A program made the position numbers and the translations under genes. From Gammaproteobacteria bacterium (GTDB lineage Bacteria > Pseudomonadota > Gammaproteobacteria > UBA6429): a stretch of DNA of 10,493 bases. Under the pieces are notes generated by a model. It was given only the letters and a program-made list of their open reading frames with translations, was not told the DNA's origin and made no database searches. The stretch spans positions 1-10,493 of the forward strand of contig QIKU01000044.1 in assembly GCA_003232015.1 (NCBI GenBank), written 5' to 3'. Below are positions 1 to 7,778 of this stretch, one piece after another (position 1 is the stretch's first letter; every line of letters begins with the position of its first letter).

Positions 1-396
1 GAAGAAGTACATATCGGTAAAACAGGTGGTGCCACCGCGCAACATTTCTGCGCAGGCAATCAGGCTGCCGTCATAAACAAATTCACTGCTGACACATTTG
101 GCTTCCGTTGGCCAGATATGCTCATTAAGCCAGGTCATTAAGGGCAGGTCATCGGCCATGCCACGCATTAAAGTCATTGCTGCGTGGCCGTGGGTATTGA
201 TTAAGCCGGGGAGCAAAGCATGCTTATCAAATTGATGAACTTCGCTGGCTTTATAGTGGCTATTGGCTTTATCCGAAGGCAGCAGTGCAAGGATGCGACC
301 TTTATCTATCGCAATCGAATAATTTTCATAAACCGTAGCTGCCGGTTCAATTGGAATAAGCCATTTTGCATGGATTAGCGTGTCGATATTTTGCAT
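1..396 (-). CDS. mtaD: 5-methylthioadenosine/S-adenosylhomocysteine deaminase, N-terminal part (cut by window edge)
   Basis: Read on the minus strand from an ATG at 396 down to base 1, this is an open frame of 132 codons with no stop, so the gene continues beyond the left edge. The protein begins MQNIDTLIHAKWLIPIEP, a typical amidohydrolase N-terminal beta region, and reaches the metal-binding HxH motif in PGLINTHGHAAMTLMRG (His69 and His71). Further on, TWLNEHIWPTEAK carries a Trp (89) and a Glu (98) spaced from the HxH as the Trp and substrate-contacting Glu are in MTA/SAH deaminases; this separates it from other TRZ/ATZ amidohydrolases. The family is a cytosolic metalloenzyme that deaminates MTA to methylthioinosine and SAH to S-inosylhomocysteine. 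The neighbour mtnA, divergently oriented, uses a product further down the same salvage route. No strong Shine-Dalgarno is visible before the ATG (only CAGAA). A related aminohydrolase such as guanine deaminase is possible but less likely. Confidence 0.88.
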   Translation of the reverse strand, partial: MQNIDTLIHAKWLIPIEPAATVYENYSIAIDKGRILALLPSDKANSHYKASEVHQFDKHALLPGLINTHGHAAMTLMRGMADDLPLMTWLNEHIWPTEAKCVSSEFVYDGSLIACAEMLRGGTTCFTDMYFF

Positions 397-427
397 GCAG
401 TATTCTGAATAATTAGTAATAAAGTAA

Positions 428-436
428 TGCTATGAT
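428..436 (+). promoter_or_regulatory. Probable extended -10 promoter element for mtnA
   Basis: TGC followed directly by TATGAT (TG at 428-429, hexamer 431-436) matches an extended -10 element (TGn-TATAAT) with one mismatch in the hexamer. No good -35 hexamer stands 16-18 bases upstream, which is tolerated by extended -10 promoters. Transcription would start near 443, giving a leader of about 42 bases before mtnA. It sits in the 88-base divergent spacer; the promoter for the minus-strand deaminase gene must be in the same spacer or just beyond it but could not be resolved. Confidence 0.5.
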
Positions 437-484
437 AACAGCTTTTATAGCCACTAAAGAAGTGCAAGCGCTTAAGGAAAACCA

Positions 485-1540
485 ATGGATAACGAAGGCA
501 TTCAACCTGTTCAATGGCAGGATAGTCAACTCTTATTGTTAGACCAGCGGATATTGCCGGAACAAACTGTTTACTTACATTATTCTAAATCCGCTGAAGC
601 GGCTGACGCGATTACCGATATGGTGGTGCGTGGTGCCCCTGCGATTGGGGTAACGGCAGGCTATGCCATGGTACTGGCCGCAGGCGAAGCGATGGCGTTA
701 TCCAATAGCTGGCAGCAGGAAATAACGCCTTTTGTTGACTATTTAGCTAAAGCCCGCCCCACGGCCATTAATTTACATTGGGCAATTGTACGGATGCAGG
801 CCTGCATCGCTAACCTTGATGCAGGGCTGGATAAAAATAAGGTTTTGAGTGTATTACTGGATGAAGCCAAAGCGATTCACAGCGAAGATATTCAGGCCAA
901 TAAAACCATGGGTGAATTTGCCAGTGCCCTGTTGCCTGAAAACTGTGGGGTATTAACCCATTGCAATGCGGGTGCATTAGCAACCGGGGGTTATGGCACG
1001 GCGCTGGGTGTGATCCGCTCGGGTGTGGCCAATGGCAAAATAACCAAAGTGTATGCCGATGAAACCCGACCCTGGTTACAAGGTGCACGTTTAACAGCCT
1101 GGGAATTGCTACAGGATAATATTCCGGTGACTTTAATTGCCGATTCTGCTGCCGCTTATTTGATGCAGCAAGGCAAAGTGCAATGGATAGTGGTGGGTTC
1201 AGACAGAATTGCCGCAAACGGTGACGTGGCAAACAAAATTGGCACTTATAGTTTGGCTGTGGCAGCAAAATATCATGGGATTAAGTTTATGGTGGCCGCA
1301 CCCACGTCCACTATTGATATGGCTATGCCATCAGGGGAGGGTATTCCGATTGAATCACGCCCCAAGGATGAAGTATTGGCGGTAATGGGGCAACGCGTAG
1401 CAGCGGAAGGTGCCGATAGCTGGAATCCGGTGTTTGATGTAACCCCGGCAAGCCTTGTCGATGCCATTGTGACGGAGAAAGGGGTGGTTGAGCAGCCTGA
1501 TACCAGCAAGATTTTGGCAATGATGCAATCGGGTTCTTAA
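485..1540 (+). CDS. mtnA: S-methyl-5-thioribose-1-phosphate isomerase
   Basis: A 351-residue protein, the usual length for MtnA (about 350), related to the eIF2B alpha/beta/delta fold. It converts the aldose methylthioribose-1-phosphate to the ketose methylthioribulose-1-phosphate in the cytosol, a step of the methionine salvage pathway. Visible family motifs are VVRGAPAIGVTAGYA near residues 47-61, the catalytic cysteine in THCNAGALATGGYG (Cys160), ADETRPWLQGARLTAWEL, and the catalytic aspartate in VGSDRIAANGDVANKIGTY (Asp240). Cys160 and Asp240 have the same numbers as the catalytic pair described for the Bacillus subtilis enzyme. The start is supported by AAGGA at 474-478, six bases before the ATG. 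The divergent neighbour is an MTA deaminase: in Pseudomonas MTA is deaminated, then phosphorolysed to the MtnA substrate, so the pair makes sense together. No clear terminator follows; gyrA starts 140 bases downstream with its own probable promoter. Confidence 0.96.
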   Translation: MDNEGIQPVQWQDSQLLLLDQRILPEQTVYLHYSKSAEAADAITDMVVRGAPAIGVTAGYAMVLAAGEAMALSNSWQQEITPFVDYLAKARPTAINLHWAIVRMQACIANLDAGLDKNKVLSVLLDEAKAIHSEDIQANKTMGEFASALLPENCGVLTHCNAGALATGGYGTALGVIRSGVANGKITKVYADETRPWLQGARLTAWELLQDNIPVTLIADSAAAYLMQQGKVQWIVVGSDRIAANGDVANKIGTYSLAVAAKYHGIKFMVAAPTSTIDMAMPSGEGIPIESRPKDEVLAVMGQRVAAEGADSWNPVFDVTPASLVDAIVTEKGVVEQPDTSKILAMMQSGS

Positions 1541-1616
1541 AAATATCAAAATTTATTCTCACGCCCGTATCAGCTCATACAGCGATTTTTAGCATTGTGC
1601 AGTAGTATGGAATACA

Positions 1617-1625
1617 TGGTACAAT
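1617..1625 (+). promoter_or_regulatory. Probable extended -10 promoter element for gyrA
   Basis: TGG followed by TACAAT (TG at 1617-1618, hexamer 1620-1625) is an extended -10 element with one mismatch in the hexamer. The best -35-like sequence, TTGTGC at 1595-1600, is 19 bases upstream, longer than ideal. Initiation near 1632 would leave a leader of about 49 bases, in which GCTTAAA occurs twice (1631-1637 and 1641-1647). No strong Shine-Dalgarno precedes the gyrA ATG, only purine-rich AAGAGAAGAA at 1661-1670, about ten bases away. In E. coli, gyrase promoters respond to loss of supercoiling through the -10 region; whether this one does cannot be read here. Confidence 0.5.
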
Positions 1626-1680
1626 TTCGGGCTTAAATCTGCTTAAAAACTAAAAGAATGAAGAGAAGAAATTAAAATTC

Positions 1681-4260
1681 ATGACTGAATTCGCGAAAGA
1701 AATCCTGCCGATTAATATCGAAGATGAAATGCGTCAATCCTACCTGGATTACGCGATGAGTGTGATTGTTGGGCGGGCACTTCCCGACGTGCGCGATGGA
1801 CTTAAGCCAGTACACCGTCGGGTATTATACGCGATGCGCGTATTAGGCAATGACTGGAACAAACCCTATAAAAAATCAGCGCGTGTTGTTGGCGATGTGA
1901 TTGGTAAATACCATCCGCACGGGGACACGGCCGTTTACGATACTATTGTTCGTATGGCGCAGCCTTTTTCTTTGCGTTATATGCTGGTTGACGGCCAGGG
2001 CAACTTTGGTTCGGTTGATGGTGATGCTCCCGCGGCAATGCGTTACACCGAAGTACGCATGTCGAAAATTGCCCATGAGTTACTCGCCGACCTCGATAAA
2101 GAAACCGTTGACTTTACGCCTAACTATGACGAGTCGGAACACGAACCGGCTATTCTTCCAGCCAAAATTCCTAATCTTTTAGTCAATGGTTCGTCCGGTA
2201 TTGCCGTGGGCATGGCCACCAATATTCCACCGCATAACATAGTGGAAGTGATTAACGCCTGTTTAGCGACGATAGAAACCCCAACGATTGACATTCAGTC
2301 GTTAATGGAAATTGTGCCAGGCCCCGATTTTCCAACGGCTGGCATTATCAATGGCGCACGCGGTATTGCCGAAGCTTACGCGACTGGGCGTGGTCGTATT
2401 TATGTGCGCGCGCGCACCCATGTCGAAACATCGCCGAAAGGCAAAGAAGCCATTATTGTTACCGAGCTGCCTTATCAGGTGAATAAAGCACGGTTATTGG
2501 AACGTATTGCTGAACTGGTTAAAGAGAAAAAAATCGATGGTGTTACCGGTTTACGTGATGAGTCCGATAAAGACGGCATGCGCGTGGTGATTGAATTGCG
2601 CCGTGGTGAAGTTTCGGAAGTCATGATTAACAATTTGTACAAGCACACACAAATGCAAAATGTGTTTGGGATTAATATGGTTGCGTTGGTGGATGGCCAA
2701 CCGCGTATTTTAAACCTTAAGCAGATTTTAGATGCCTTTATCCGTCACCGAAAGGAAATTGTTACTCGTCGCACTATTTATGAGCTACGCAAAGCACGCG
2801 AAAAAGCACATGAACGTGAAGGTCTGGCGATTGCGTTAGCCAATATCGATCCGATCATTGCTTTAATTAAAGCCGCTGCGAATCCGGCGCAGGCAAAAGA
2901 ACAATTATTAGCAACGGCCTGGGAGCCGGGTGCAGTTATTCAAATGATTGAAAAAGCCGGTGCCGAATTAAGCGCCGATGCATCACGCCCAGAAGGTTTA
3001 GGTGCCGAGTTTGGTTTGCGCGAGGGTAAATATTATTTATCTGACTCACAGGCGCAAGCTATTTTAAATATGCGCTTGCACCGTTTAACCGGTTTAGAAC
3101 ATGAAAAAATCATTGCCGAATACGAAGAACTTTTAAAAGTAATTGCCGAATTAATGGCAATACTCGCAAGCGAAGCACGCTTAATGGAAGTTATCCGTGA
3201 AGAGTTAATTGAAATGCGTGACCAGTACGGTGACGAACGCCGCACAGAAATTATTTCAAGTCAGGAAGACTTAACCATCGAAGATTTGATCACCGAAGAA
3301 GATGTCGTGGTGACCTTGTCGCATGAAGGTTATGCCAAGTCTCAACCATTAACGACCTATACCGCACAACGTCGCGGTGGCAAAGGCAAAGCGGCAACAT
3401 CAGTAAAAGACGAAGACTTTGTAGATAAGCTGTTTGTTGCTAACACCCATGACACAATTTTGTGTTTCTCCAGTGCAGGTAAAGTGTACTGGCTTAAAGT
3501 ATTCGAGCTTCCACAAGCCGGACGAACCGCACGCGGCAAACCGATTGTTAATTTATTGCCGTTATCCGACGGTGAACGTATTAACGCGATACTGCCGATA
3601 CGTGAATACGAAGAAGATAAATATATTTTATTTGCAACGGCCAACGGTACCGTTAAGAAAACACCGCTCACCGATTTTTCACGGCAACGTGCTTCTGGCA
3701 TTATCGCTGTTGAAATTCGTGAAGGTGATAAGTTGATTGGTGTTGAACTCACCGAAGCCGGTCAGGATGTGATGTTATTTAATAGTGTTGGTAAAGCGAT
3801 TCGTTTTAATGAAAGTGATGTACGTTCAATGGGGCGTGCTTCGGTCGGTGTGCGTGGTATTAAATTAAAAGATGGCCAGAAAGTAATTTCACTGGTTATT
3901 GCATCAGAAGGTTATTTACTAACAGCAACTGAAAATGGCTTCGGTAAACGTACATCAATCAGTGACTATCCTGTACATGGCCGTGGTGGTATGGGCGTTA
4001 TCTCTATTCAAACCAGTGAACGTAATGGCGATGTGATTGGCACGGTGCGAGTCGATAGCGATGATGAAATTATGTTAATCACCACCAGTGGCACACTGGT
4101 TCGAACCCGTGTAGCAGAAATTTCTGATATGGGGCGCAACACACAAGGTGTGCGTTTAATACGTTTATCCGCAGGCGAAAAGCTGTCTGGTTTGGAGCGA
4201 ATTGAAAACATTGAAGCAGAGGTTATTGCTACGTCTGATTCAGATGGTAAAACGGAATAG
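1681..4260 (+). CDS. gyrA: DNA gyrase subunit A
   Basis: An 859-residue protein (E. coli GyrA has 875). It is the breakage-reunion subunit of the A2B2 gyrase that introduces negative supercoils using ATP bound by GyrB. The winged-helix and tower part occupies roughly residues 1-525. The catalytic tyrosine is Tyr122 in [10 protein letters not shown], with numbering identical to E. coli. The quinolone-resistance region reads [15 protein letters not shown], with Thr83 in place of the E. coli serine and Asp87 kept. Thr83 is the native residue in Pseudomonas aeruginosa, so this is natural variation rather than a known resistance change. The GyrA box QRRGGKG at residues 563-569 opens the C-terminal DNA-wrapping beta-pinwheel and distinguishes it from ParC. 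The tail is short and mildly acidic. The gene is preceded by its own probable promoter. Confidence 0.99.
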   Translation: MTEFAKEILPINIEDEMRQSYLDYAMSVIVGRALPDVRDGLKPVHRRVLYAMRVLGNDWNKPYKKSARVVGDVIGKYHPHGDTAVYDTIVRMAQPFSLRYMLVDGQGNFGSVDGDAPAAMRYTEVRMSKIAHELLADLDKETVDFTPNYDESEHEPAILPAKIPNLLVNGSSGIAVGMATNIPPHNIVEVINACLATIETPTIDIQSLMEIVPGPDFPTAGIINGARGIAEAYATGRGRIYVRARTHVETSPKGKEAIIVTELPYQVNKARLLERIAELVKEKKIDGVTGLRDESDKDGMRVVIELRRGEVSEVMINNLYKHTQMQNVFGINMVALVDGQPRILNLKQILDAFIRHRKEIVTRRTIYELRKAREKAHEREGLAIALANIDPIIALIKAAANPAQAKEQLLATAWEPGAVIQMIEKAGAELSADASRPEGLGAEFGLREGKYYLSDSQAQAILNMRLHRLTGLEHEKIIAEYEELLKVIAELMAILASEARLMEVIREELIEMRDQYGDERRTEIISSQEDLTIEDLITEEDVVVTLSHEGYAKSQPLTTYTAQRRGGKGKAATSVKDEDFVDKLFVANTHDTILCFSSAGKVYWLKVFELPQAGRTARGKPIVNLLPLSDGERINAILPIREYEEDKYILFATANGTVKKTPLTDFSRQRASGIIAVEIREGDKLIGVELTEAGQDVMLFNSVGKAIRFNESDVRSMGRASVGVRGIKLKDGQKVISLVIASEGYLLTATENGFGKRTSISDYPVHGRGGMGVISIQTSERNGDVIGTVRVDSDDEIMLITTSGTLVRTRVAEISDMGRNTQGVRLIRLSAGEKLSGLERIENIEAEVIATSDSDGKTE

Positions 4261-4281
4261 TTTTTTTAATCGCAACGCGCT

Positions 4282-4304
4282 ACGTGGGGCAGGCTCCCCT
4301 TCGT
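4282..4304 (+). other. Short GC hairpin in the gyrA-serC spacer; weak terminator or repeat remnant
   Basis: Between gyrA and serC, ACG-T-GGGG-CAGGCT-CCCC-TT-CGT can fold into a four-pair G/C stem with a six-base loop, extended by three further pairs across small bulges. A T-rich run (ATATTTTTATTTT) begins only at 4311, about six bases after the stem, so as an intrinsic terminator it is weak. On the opposite strand the core reads GGGGAGCCTGCCCC, the sort of sequence found in dispersed gammaproteobacterial extragenic repeats. Either role is a guess; it may partly separate gyrA from the serC operon. Confidence 0.3.
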
Positions 4305-4331
4305 GGTTAGATATTTTTATTTTAGATTGTT

Positions 4332-4337
4332 AAGGAG
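4332..4337 (+). promoter_or_regulatory. Strong Shine-Dalgarno of serC
   Basis: AAGGAG stands seven bases before the serC ATG at 4345. It is the best ribosome binding site in the window and fixes the serC start. The downstream genes serA, pheA, manC and hisC have clearly poorer or badly spaced sites, as expected for members of one operon that can rely partly on translational coupling. Confidence 0.85.
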
Positions 4338-4344
4338 TAGTTAG

Positions 4345-5424
4345 ATGTCAAGAGTTTACAATTTCAGCGCAGGCCCGGCCATGTTACCCGAGGCGGTACT
4401 GAAACAGGCTCAGCAGGAAATGCTGGACTGGCAGGGAACCGGCATGTCGGTGATGGAAATGAGTCACCGCGGTAAAGAATATATGTCAATTGCCGGAAAA
4501 GCCAAACAGGATTTTATTGACGTGATGTCTATTCCTGATACTCACGATGTTTTATTTCTTCAGGGCGGCGCAAGCTCACAATTTGCAATGGTGCCACTCA
4601 ATTTATTAGCGGGTAAAACAACCGCCGATTATGTTAATACCGGTGGTTGGTCTAAAAAAGCCATTGCCGAAGCAAAACGCTTTTGTGATGTGAATGTAGT
4701 AGCGAGTAGTGAAGAACAAAAATTTTCAACCGTGCCTGCTCAGGATAGCTGGAAGCTTTCAGCAGATGCGGCTTATTTGCACTACACGCCAAACGAAACC
4801 ATTGGCGGCGTTGAATTTCCATTTGTACCCGATGTGAATGTGCCATTGGTTGCCGACATGTCATCCACCATTATGTCACGTCCGATTGATGTTTCTAAAT
4901 TTGCCGTTATTTATGCTGGCGCACAAAAGAATATTGGCCCAGCTGGTTTAACCATGGTGATTGTGCAAAAAGATTTAATCGGCCAGGCTGCAAAAAATAC
5001 ACCGAGTATGTTTGACTATGCAGTGCATGCGAAAACCGATTCAATGAATAACACGCCGCCGACTTATGCATGGTACCTGGCCGGGTTAGTGTTTGCATGG
5101 GTAAAAGAACTGGGCGGCCTGGAAAAAATGGCCGAAATTAATAAGCGTAAAGCCGGTAAACTTTATGCTGCGATTGATACATCTGGTTTTTATGCCAACC
5201 CGGTGGATGTACCGTGCCGCTCATGGATGAATGTACCGTTTACTTTAGCAGATGCCGAACTGGATGCGAAGTTTTTAGAAGAAGCGAAAAAAGAAAACTT
5301 AACCACATTAAAAGGCCATCGCTCGGTTGGTGGTATGCGCGCTAGTATTTATAACGCCATGCCGGAAGCCGGTGTGGATGCATTAGTTGAATTTATGCAG
5401 GACTTTGAAAAACGCAATGGCTGA
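4345..5424 (+). CDS. serC: Phosphoserine aminotransferase
   Basis: A 359-residue class V PLP-dependent aminotransferase (E. coli SerC has 362). It converts 3-phosphohydroxypyruvate and glutamate to phosphoserine and 2-oxoglutarate, the second step of serine synthesis; in gammaproteobacteria it also serves the homologous step of pyridoxine synthesis. The N-terminus MSRVYNFSAGPAMLPEAVL is characteristic, followed by MSVMEMSHRGKEY and the cofactor-phosphate region FLQGGASSQFAMVPLNLL. The PLP-binding lysine is Lys195 in IYAGAQKNIGPAGLT, and the C-terminal HRSVGGMRASIYNAMP is the typical SerC ending segment. The gene follows gyrA by 84 bases and starts the run of five same-strand genes. The next gene encodes the enzyme that makes its substrate. 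Confidence 0.98.
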   Translation: MSRVYNFSAGPAMLPEAVLKQAQQEMLDWQGTGMSVMEMSHRGKEYMSIAGKAKQDFIDVMSIPDTHDVLFLQGGASSQFAMVPLNLLAGKTTADYVNTGGWSKKAIAEAKRFCDVNVVASSEEQKFSTVPAQDSWKLSADAAYLHYTPNETIGGVEFPFVPDVNVPLVADMSSTIMSRPIDVSKFAVIYAGAQKNIGPAGLTMVIVQKDLIGQAAKNTPSMFDYAVHAKTDSMNNTPPTYAWYLAGLVFAWVKELGGLEKMAEINKRKAGKLYAAIDTSGFYANPVDVPCRSWMNVPFTLADAELDAKFLEEAKKENLTTLKGHRSVGGMRASIYNAMPEAGVDALVEFMQDFEKRNG

Positions 5425-5469
5425 TTAAATCCATTGTTTTTTGCACACTAAAAATAAAAAGATTAAATA

Positions 5470-6636
5470 ATGAAAAAAATTCTAACCTTAAATAATATTT
5501 CTGTTGCCGGTCTGGATCGTTTGCCGCGTGACAGTTATGAAGTTTCATCTGAATGCAGTGCACCGGATGCCATTATATTGCGTTCCTATAAAATGCATGA
5601 TATGGATATTCCCGATAGCTTAAAAGCTGTCGGCCGTGCCGGTGCGGGTACCAATAATATTCCAATCGAAAAAATGTCACAAAAAGGAGTGGCGGTTTTT
5701 AATGCCCCCGGTGCAAATGCCAATGCAGTTAAAGAATTAGTGATTGCCGGGATGTTAATTGGTTGCCGTAACTTATGCAATGCATGGAATTATACGCGTG
5801 CGCTTGAAGGTGATAATGCTGAAATCAGTAAAGCGGTTGAACAAGGTAAAAAAGATTACGCGGGTTTTGAATTACCTGGTCGAACCTTAGGTGTTGTTGG
5901 CCTAGGGGCTATTGGTCGCTATGTTGCCAACGCGGCTCTGGATCTAGGCATGAATGTGATTGGCTATGATCCCGGTATTACCGTGGAAGGCGCATGGCAA
6001 CTTTCATCAACGGTTCAAAAAGCCGCAAGTATTGAAGAGCTTTTATCGAAAGTAGATTTTGTTACATTTCATGTGCCATTAATTGAAGCGACTAAAAACA
6101 TGATTAATGCCGAACGTATTAAAGTAATGAAAGATAATGCCATTATCCTGAATTTTGCGCGTGACGGTATTGTCGATGATGCTGCCGTACTAGAAGCATT
6201 AAATGCAAAGAAATTGTATGCCTATATTTGTGACTTCCCCAGTAACGAGATTAAAGACCATGAGCGTGTGGTATCGTTACCGCACTTAGGGGCTTCTACG
6301 GTTGAAGCCGAAGATAATTGTGCCATTATGGTGGCCGATCAGGTTCGTGATTATCTGGAAAATGGTAACGTATTAAATTCGGTTAATTTCCCAGTCGTAA
6401 AAATGGAACGTAATGGCTCGCACCGCATTACGGTTGTAAACAGTAATGTACCGAATATGGTAGGGCAAATTTCAACGGCCTTAGCCAGTGCCGATTTAAA
6501 TATTGTTGATATGTTAAATAAATCACGCGAAGATCTTGCTTATACGATTATTGATGTGGATGCAGAACCACCACAGAGTATCATTGATGAAATCAAGTCA
6601 ATTGATGGTGTGTTGACTGTGCGAGTTATTACTTAA
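5470..6636 (+). CDS. serA: D-3-phosphoglycerate dehydrogenase, short ACT-domain type
   Basis: A 388-residue D-isomer-specific 2-hydroxyacid dehydrogenase, shorter than E. coli SerA (410). It oxidises 3-phosphoglycerate to 3-phosphohydroxypyruvate with NAD, the first step of serine synthesis, and supplies the substrate of the adjacent SerC. The NAD-binding fold is marked by VVGLGAIG (glycines 144, 146, 149) with Asp167 at the end of the second strand, favouring NAD over NADP. Catalytic residues by motif are Arg231 in NFARDG, Glu260 and His272 in LPHLGAST. Residues 318-388 form an ACT domain (RITVVNSNVPNMVGQIS), the serine-sensing module of this family. The N-terminal motifs RAGAGTNNIP and PGANANAVKELV differ from the E. 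coli form and recall Firmicutes and Bacteroidetes enzymes. The gap to serC is 45 bases and only a weak A-rich ribosome site is present, so coupled expression is likely. Another 2-hydroxyacid dehydrogenase activity is possible, but ACT domain plus context make SerA likely. Confidence 0.92.
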   Translation: MKKILTLNNISVAGLDRLPRDSYEVSSECSAPDAIILRSYKMHDMDIPDSLKAVGRAGAGTNNIPIEKMSQKGVAVFNAPGANANAVKELVIAGMLIGCRNLCNAWNYTRALEGDNAEISKAVEQGKKDYAGFELPGRTLGVVGLGAIGRYVANAALDLGMNVIGYDPGITVEGAWQLSSTVQKAASIEELLSKVDFVTFHVPLIEATKNMINAERIKVMKDNAIILNFARDGIVDDAAVLEALNAKKLYAYICDFPSNEIKDHERVVSLPHLGASTVEAEDNCAIMVADQVRDYLENGNVLNSVNFPVVKMERNGSHRITVVNSNVPNMVGQISTALASADLNIVDMLNKSREDLAYTIIDVDAEPPQSIIDEIKSIDGVLTVRVIT

Positions 6637-6643
6637 ATATTTT

Positions 6644-6648
6644 AAGGA
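6644..6648 (+). promoter_or_regulatory. Shine-Dalgarno of pheA at unusually long spacing
   Basis: AAGGA lies 14 bases before the pheA ATG at 6663, more than the usual 5-9. No in-frame ATG, GTG or TTG lies closer to it; the only in-frame near-start is an ATT at 6657. The ATG is kept because the chorismate mutase domain begins right after it. Translation of pheA may therefore be moderate or coupled to serA, whose stop is 26 bases upstream. Confidence 0.5.
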
Positions 6649-6662
6649 CGAAGTTTATTTTT

Positions 6663-7739
6663 ATGAGCGACCGTTTATTAGAATTAAGGGATAAAATTGA
6701 CAGTCTGGATCAACAGATCCAGACCTTAATTACTAAGCGTGCCAGCGTTGCACAGCAAGTGGCTGAGGCTAAACAACAATCAAATGACAGCGTTTTTTAC
6801 CGTGCTGAACGTGAGGCACAGGTGCTGCGTCGGGTGATGGAGCGTAATAAAGGGCCATTAAGCGATGAGGAAATGGCACGTTTATTCCGTGAAATCATGT
6901 CCGCCTGCCTGGCTTTGGAACAGGTAATGGCGATTGCTTTTTTAGGACCGGAAGGTACCTTTACCCAGGCTGCGGCACTAAAGCACTTTGGTCATTCTAT
7001 TAATACTGTTCCGTTGGCATCCATTGGTGATGTGTTTCGTGAAGTGGAATCAGGTGCAGCATCGTATGGTGTGGTGCCGGTTGAAAATTCAACCGAAGGG
7101 GTTGTTAACCACACGTTAGATGAATTTATAACATCGTCACTGAATATCTGTGGCGAAGTCATTTTGCGTATTCATCATAATTTACTAAGCAATGAAACAG
7201 AACTTGCAAAGGTTAAAAAGGTTTATTCGCATCAGCAGTCATTAGCGCAATGCAGGCAATGGTTAGACAGCAACCTGCCTGATGTTGAATTAATTGATAT
7301 GAGCAGCAATGCGGCGGCAGCCGCAATGGCAGCAAAAGAAAAAAATACCGCAGCGATTGCCAGTGAAACGGCGGCAGAAATATATGCACTTAATATGCTG
7401 GTGCCAAATATTGAAGATGAGCCGGATAATACCACACGGTTTTTAATTATTGGTCAACGTGAAACACCCGCCAGTGGTGAAGATAAAACCTCGTTACTTA
7501 TTACAACGGCAAATCGCTCCGGTGCTTTATTGGGTATATTGCAGCCTTTCGCGAATAATAATATTTCGATGACGCGGATAGAGTCGCGGCCATCAAGGAG
7601 CGGCACATGGGATTATGTTTTTTTTGTTGATATTGATGGGCATGAAAATGATAATAATGTTAAGCAGGCATTAAAAGAACTCAATAAAGCAGCCACCATG
7701 GTGAATGTTTTAGGATCTTTTCCTAAAGCGGTTTTATAG
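6663..7739 (+). CDS. pheA: Bifunctional chorismate mutase / prephenate dehydratase (P-protein)
   Basis: A 358-residue three-domain enzyme for the two steps from chorismate to phenylpyruvate in phenylalanine synthesis. Residues 1-88 are an AroQ-type chorismate mutase helix bundle with the expected charged active-site residues (Arg9, Arg26, Lys37, Arg50-Glu51, Gln87). Residues about 90-265 are the prephenate dehydratase: it opens with AFLGPEGTFTQAAALKHFG, contains VVPVENSTEGVVNHTLDEF, and ends with the catalytic TTRF motif (Thr257-Phe260). Residues about 275-358 are an ACT domain with GALL (287-290) and ESRP (307-310), the phenylalanine-binding motifs, so feedback inhibition by phenylalanine is expected. 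The overall text, including NKGPLSDEEMARLFREIMS and the ending GSFPKAVL, resembles the Pseudomonas P-protein closely. Its product needs an aromatic aminotransferase, a role HisC downstream could fill. No leader peptide or attenuator is visible in the 26-base gap before it. Confidence 0.98.
   Translation: MSDRLLELRDKIDSLDQQIQTLITKRASVAQQVAEAKQQSNDSVFYRAEREAQVLRRVMERNKGPLSDEEMARLFREIMSACLALEQVMAIAFLGPEGTFTQAAALKHFGHSINTVPLASIGDVFREVESGAASYGVVPVENSTEGVVNHTLDEFITSSLNICGEVILRIHHNLLSNETELAKVKKVYSHQQSLAQCRQWLDSNLPDVELIDMSSNAAAAAMAAKEKNTAAIASETAAEIYALNMLVPNIEDEPDNTTRFLIIGQRETPASGEDKTSLLITTANRSGALLGILQPFANNNISMTRIESRPSRSGTWDYVFFVDIDGHENDNNVKQALKELNKAATMVNVLGSFPKAVL
7709..7727 (+). other. AT-rich hairpin at the 3' end of pheA
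   Basis: TTTAGGA and TCCTAAA form a perfect seven-pair stem around a five-base loop, within the last codons of pheA. It is followed after GCGG by TTTTATAG and a T-rich stretch reaching 7757. This could weaken transcription into manC, but the stem is AT-rich, the T-run is interrupted, and the structure lies in coding sequence, so a true terminator is unlikely. Confidence 0.25.
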
Positions 7740-7763
7740 TTATTTATTTTATTTTTTCGCAGG

Positions 7764-7778
7764 GATCGGTACCGTATC
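7764..7778 (+). other. Palindrome between the ribosome site and start of manC
   Basis: The perfect eight-base palindrome CGGTACCG (7767-7774) is flanked by GAT and, after one unpaired T, ATC. It fills exactly the space between the manC Shine-Dalgarno (AGGGA, 7761-7765) and its ATG (7779), a spacing of 13 bases. If it folds in the RNA it would overlap the end of the ribosome site and shorten the effective distance to the start. It may equally be chance or a DNA-binding site. Confidence 0.3.

Noticed and set aside
810..1268. Open frame of 152 codons on the minus strand inside mtnA
   Set aside because: It lies entirely opposite a clearly conserved gene with catalytic motifs, the translation has no recognisable domain, and there is no supporting ribosome site.
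1567..1580. GTATCAGCTCATAC as an operator upstream of gyrA or terminator of mtnA
   Set aside because: The palindrome is imperfect (a C-C mismatch), is short and AT-rich, has no second copy nearby, and its stem is too weak for a terminator.
1927..1929. Thr83 of GyrA as an acquired fluoroquinolone-resistance mutation
   Set aside because: Threonine is the natural residue here in pseudomonads; known resistance changes at this position go to Ile, Leu, Phe or similar residues.
3357..3752. Open frame of 131 codons on the minus strand inside gyrA
   Set aside because: It is antisense to the GyrA C-terminal domain including the GyrA box; low-complexity, serine-rich translation without family resemblance.
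4300..4328. TTCGTG ... TAGATT as a sigma-70 promoter for serC
   Set aside because: Both hexamers match the consensus poorly, so I could not support a specific promoter although one may exist in this spacer.
6657..6662. ATT at 6657 as an alternative pheA start closer to the Shine-Dalgarno
   Set aside because: ATT starts are extremely rare and it would add only two residues before a good ATG that begins the conserved domain.
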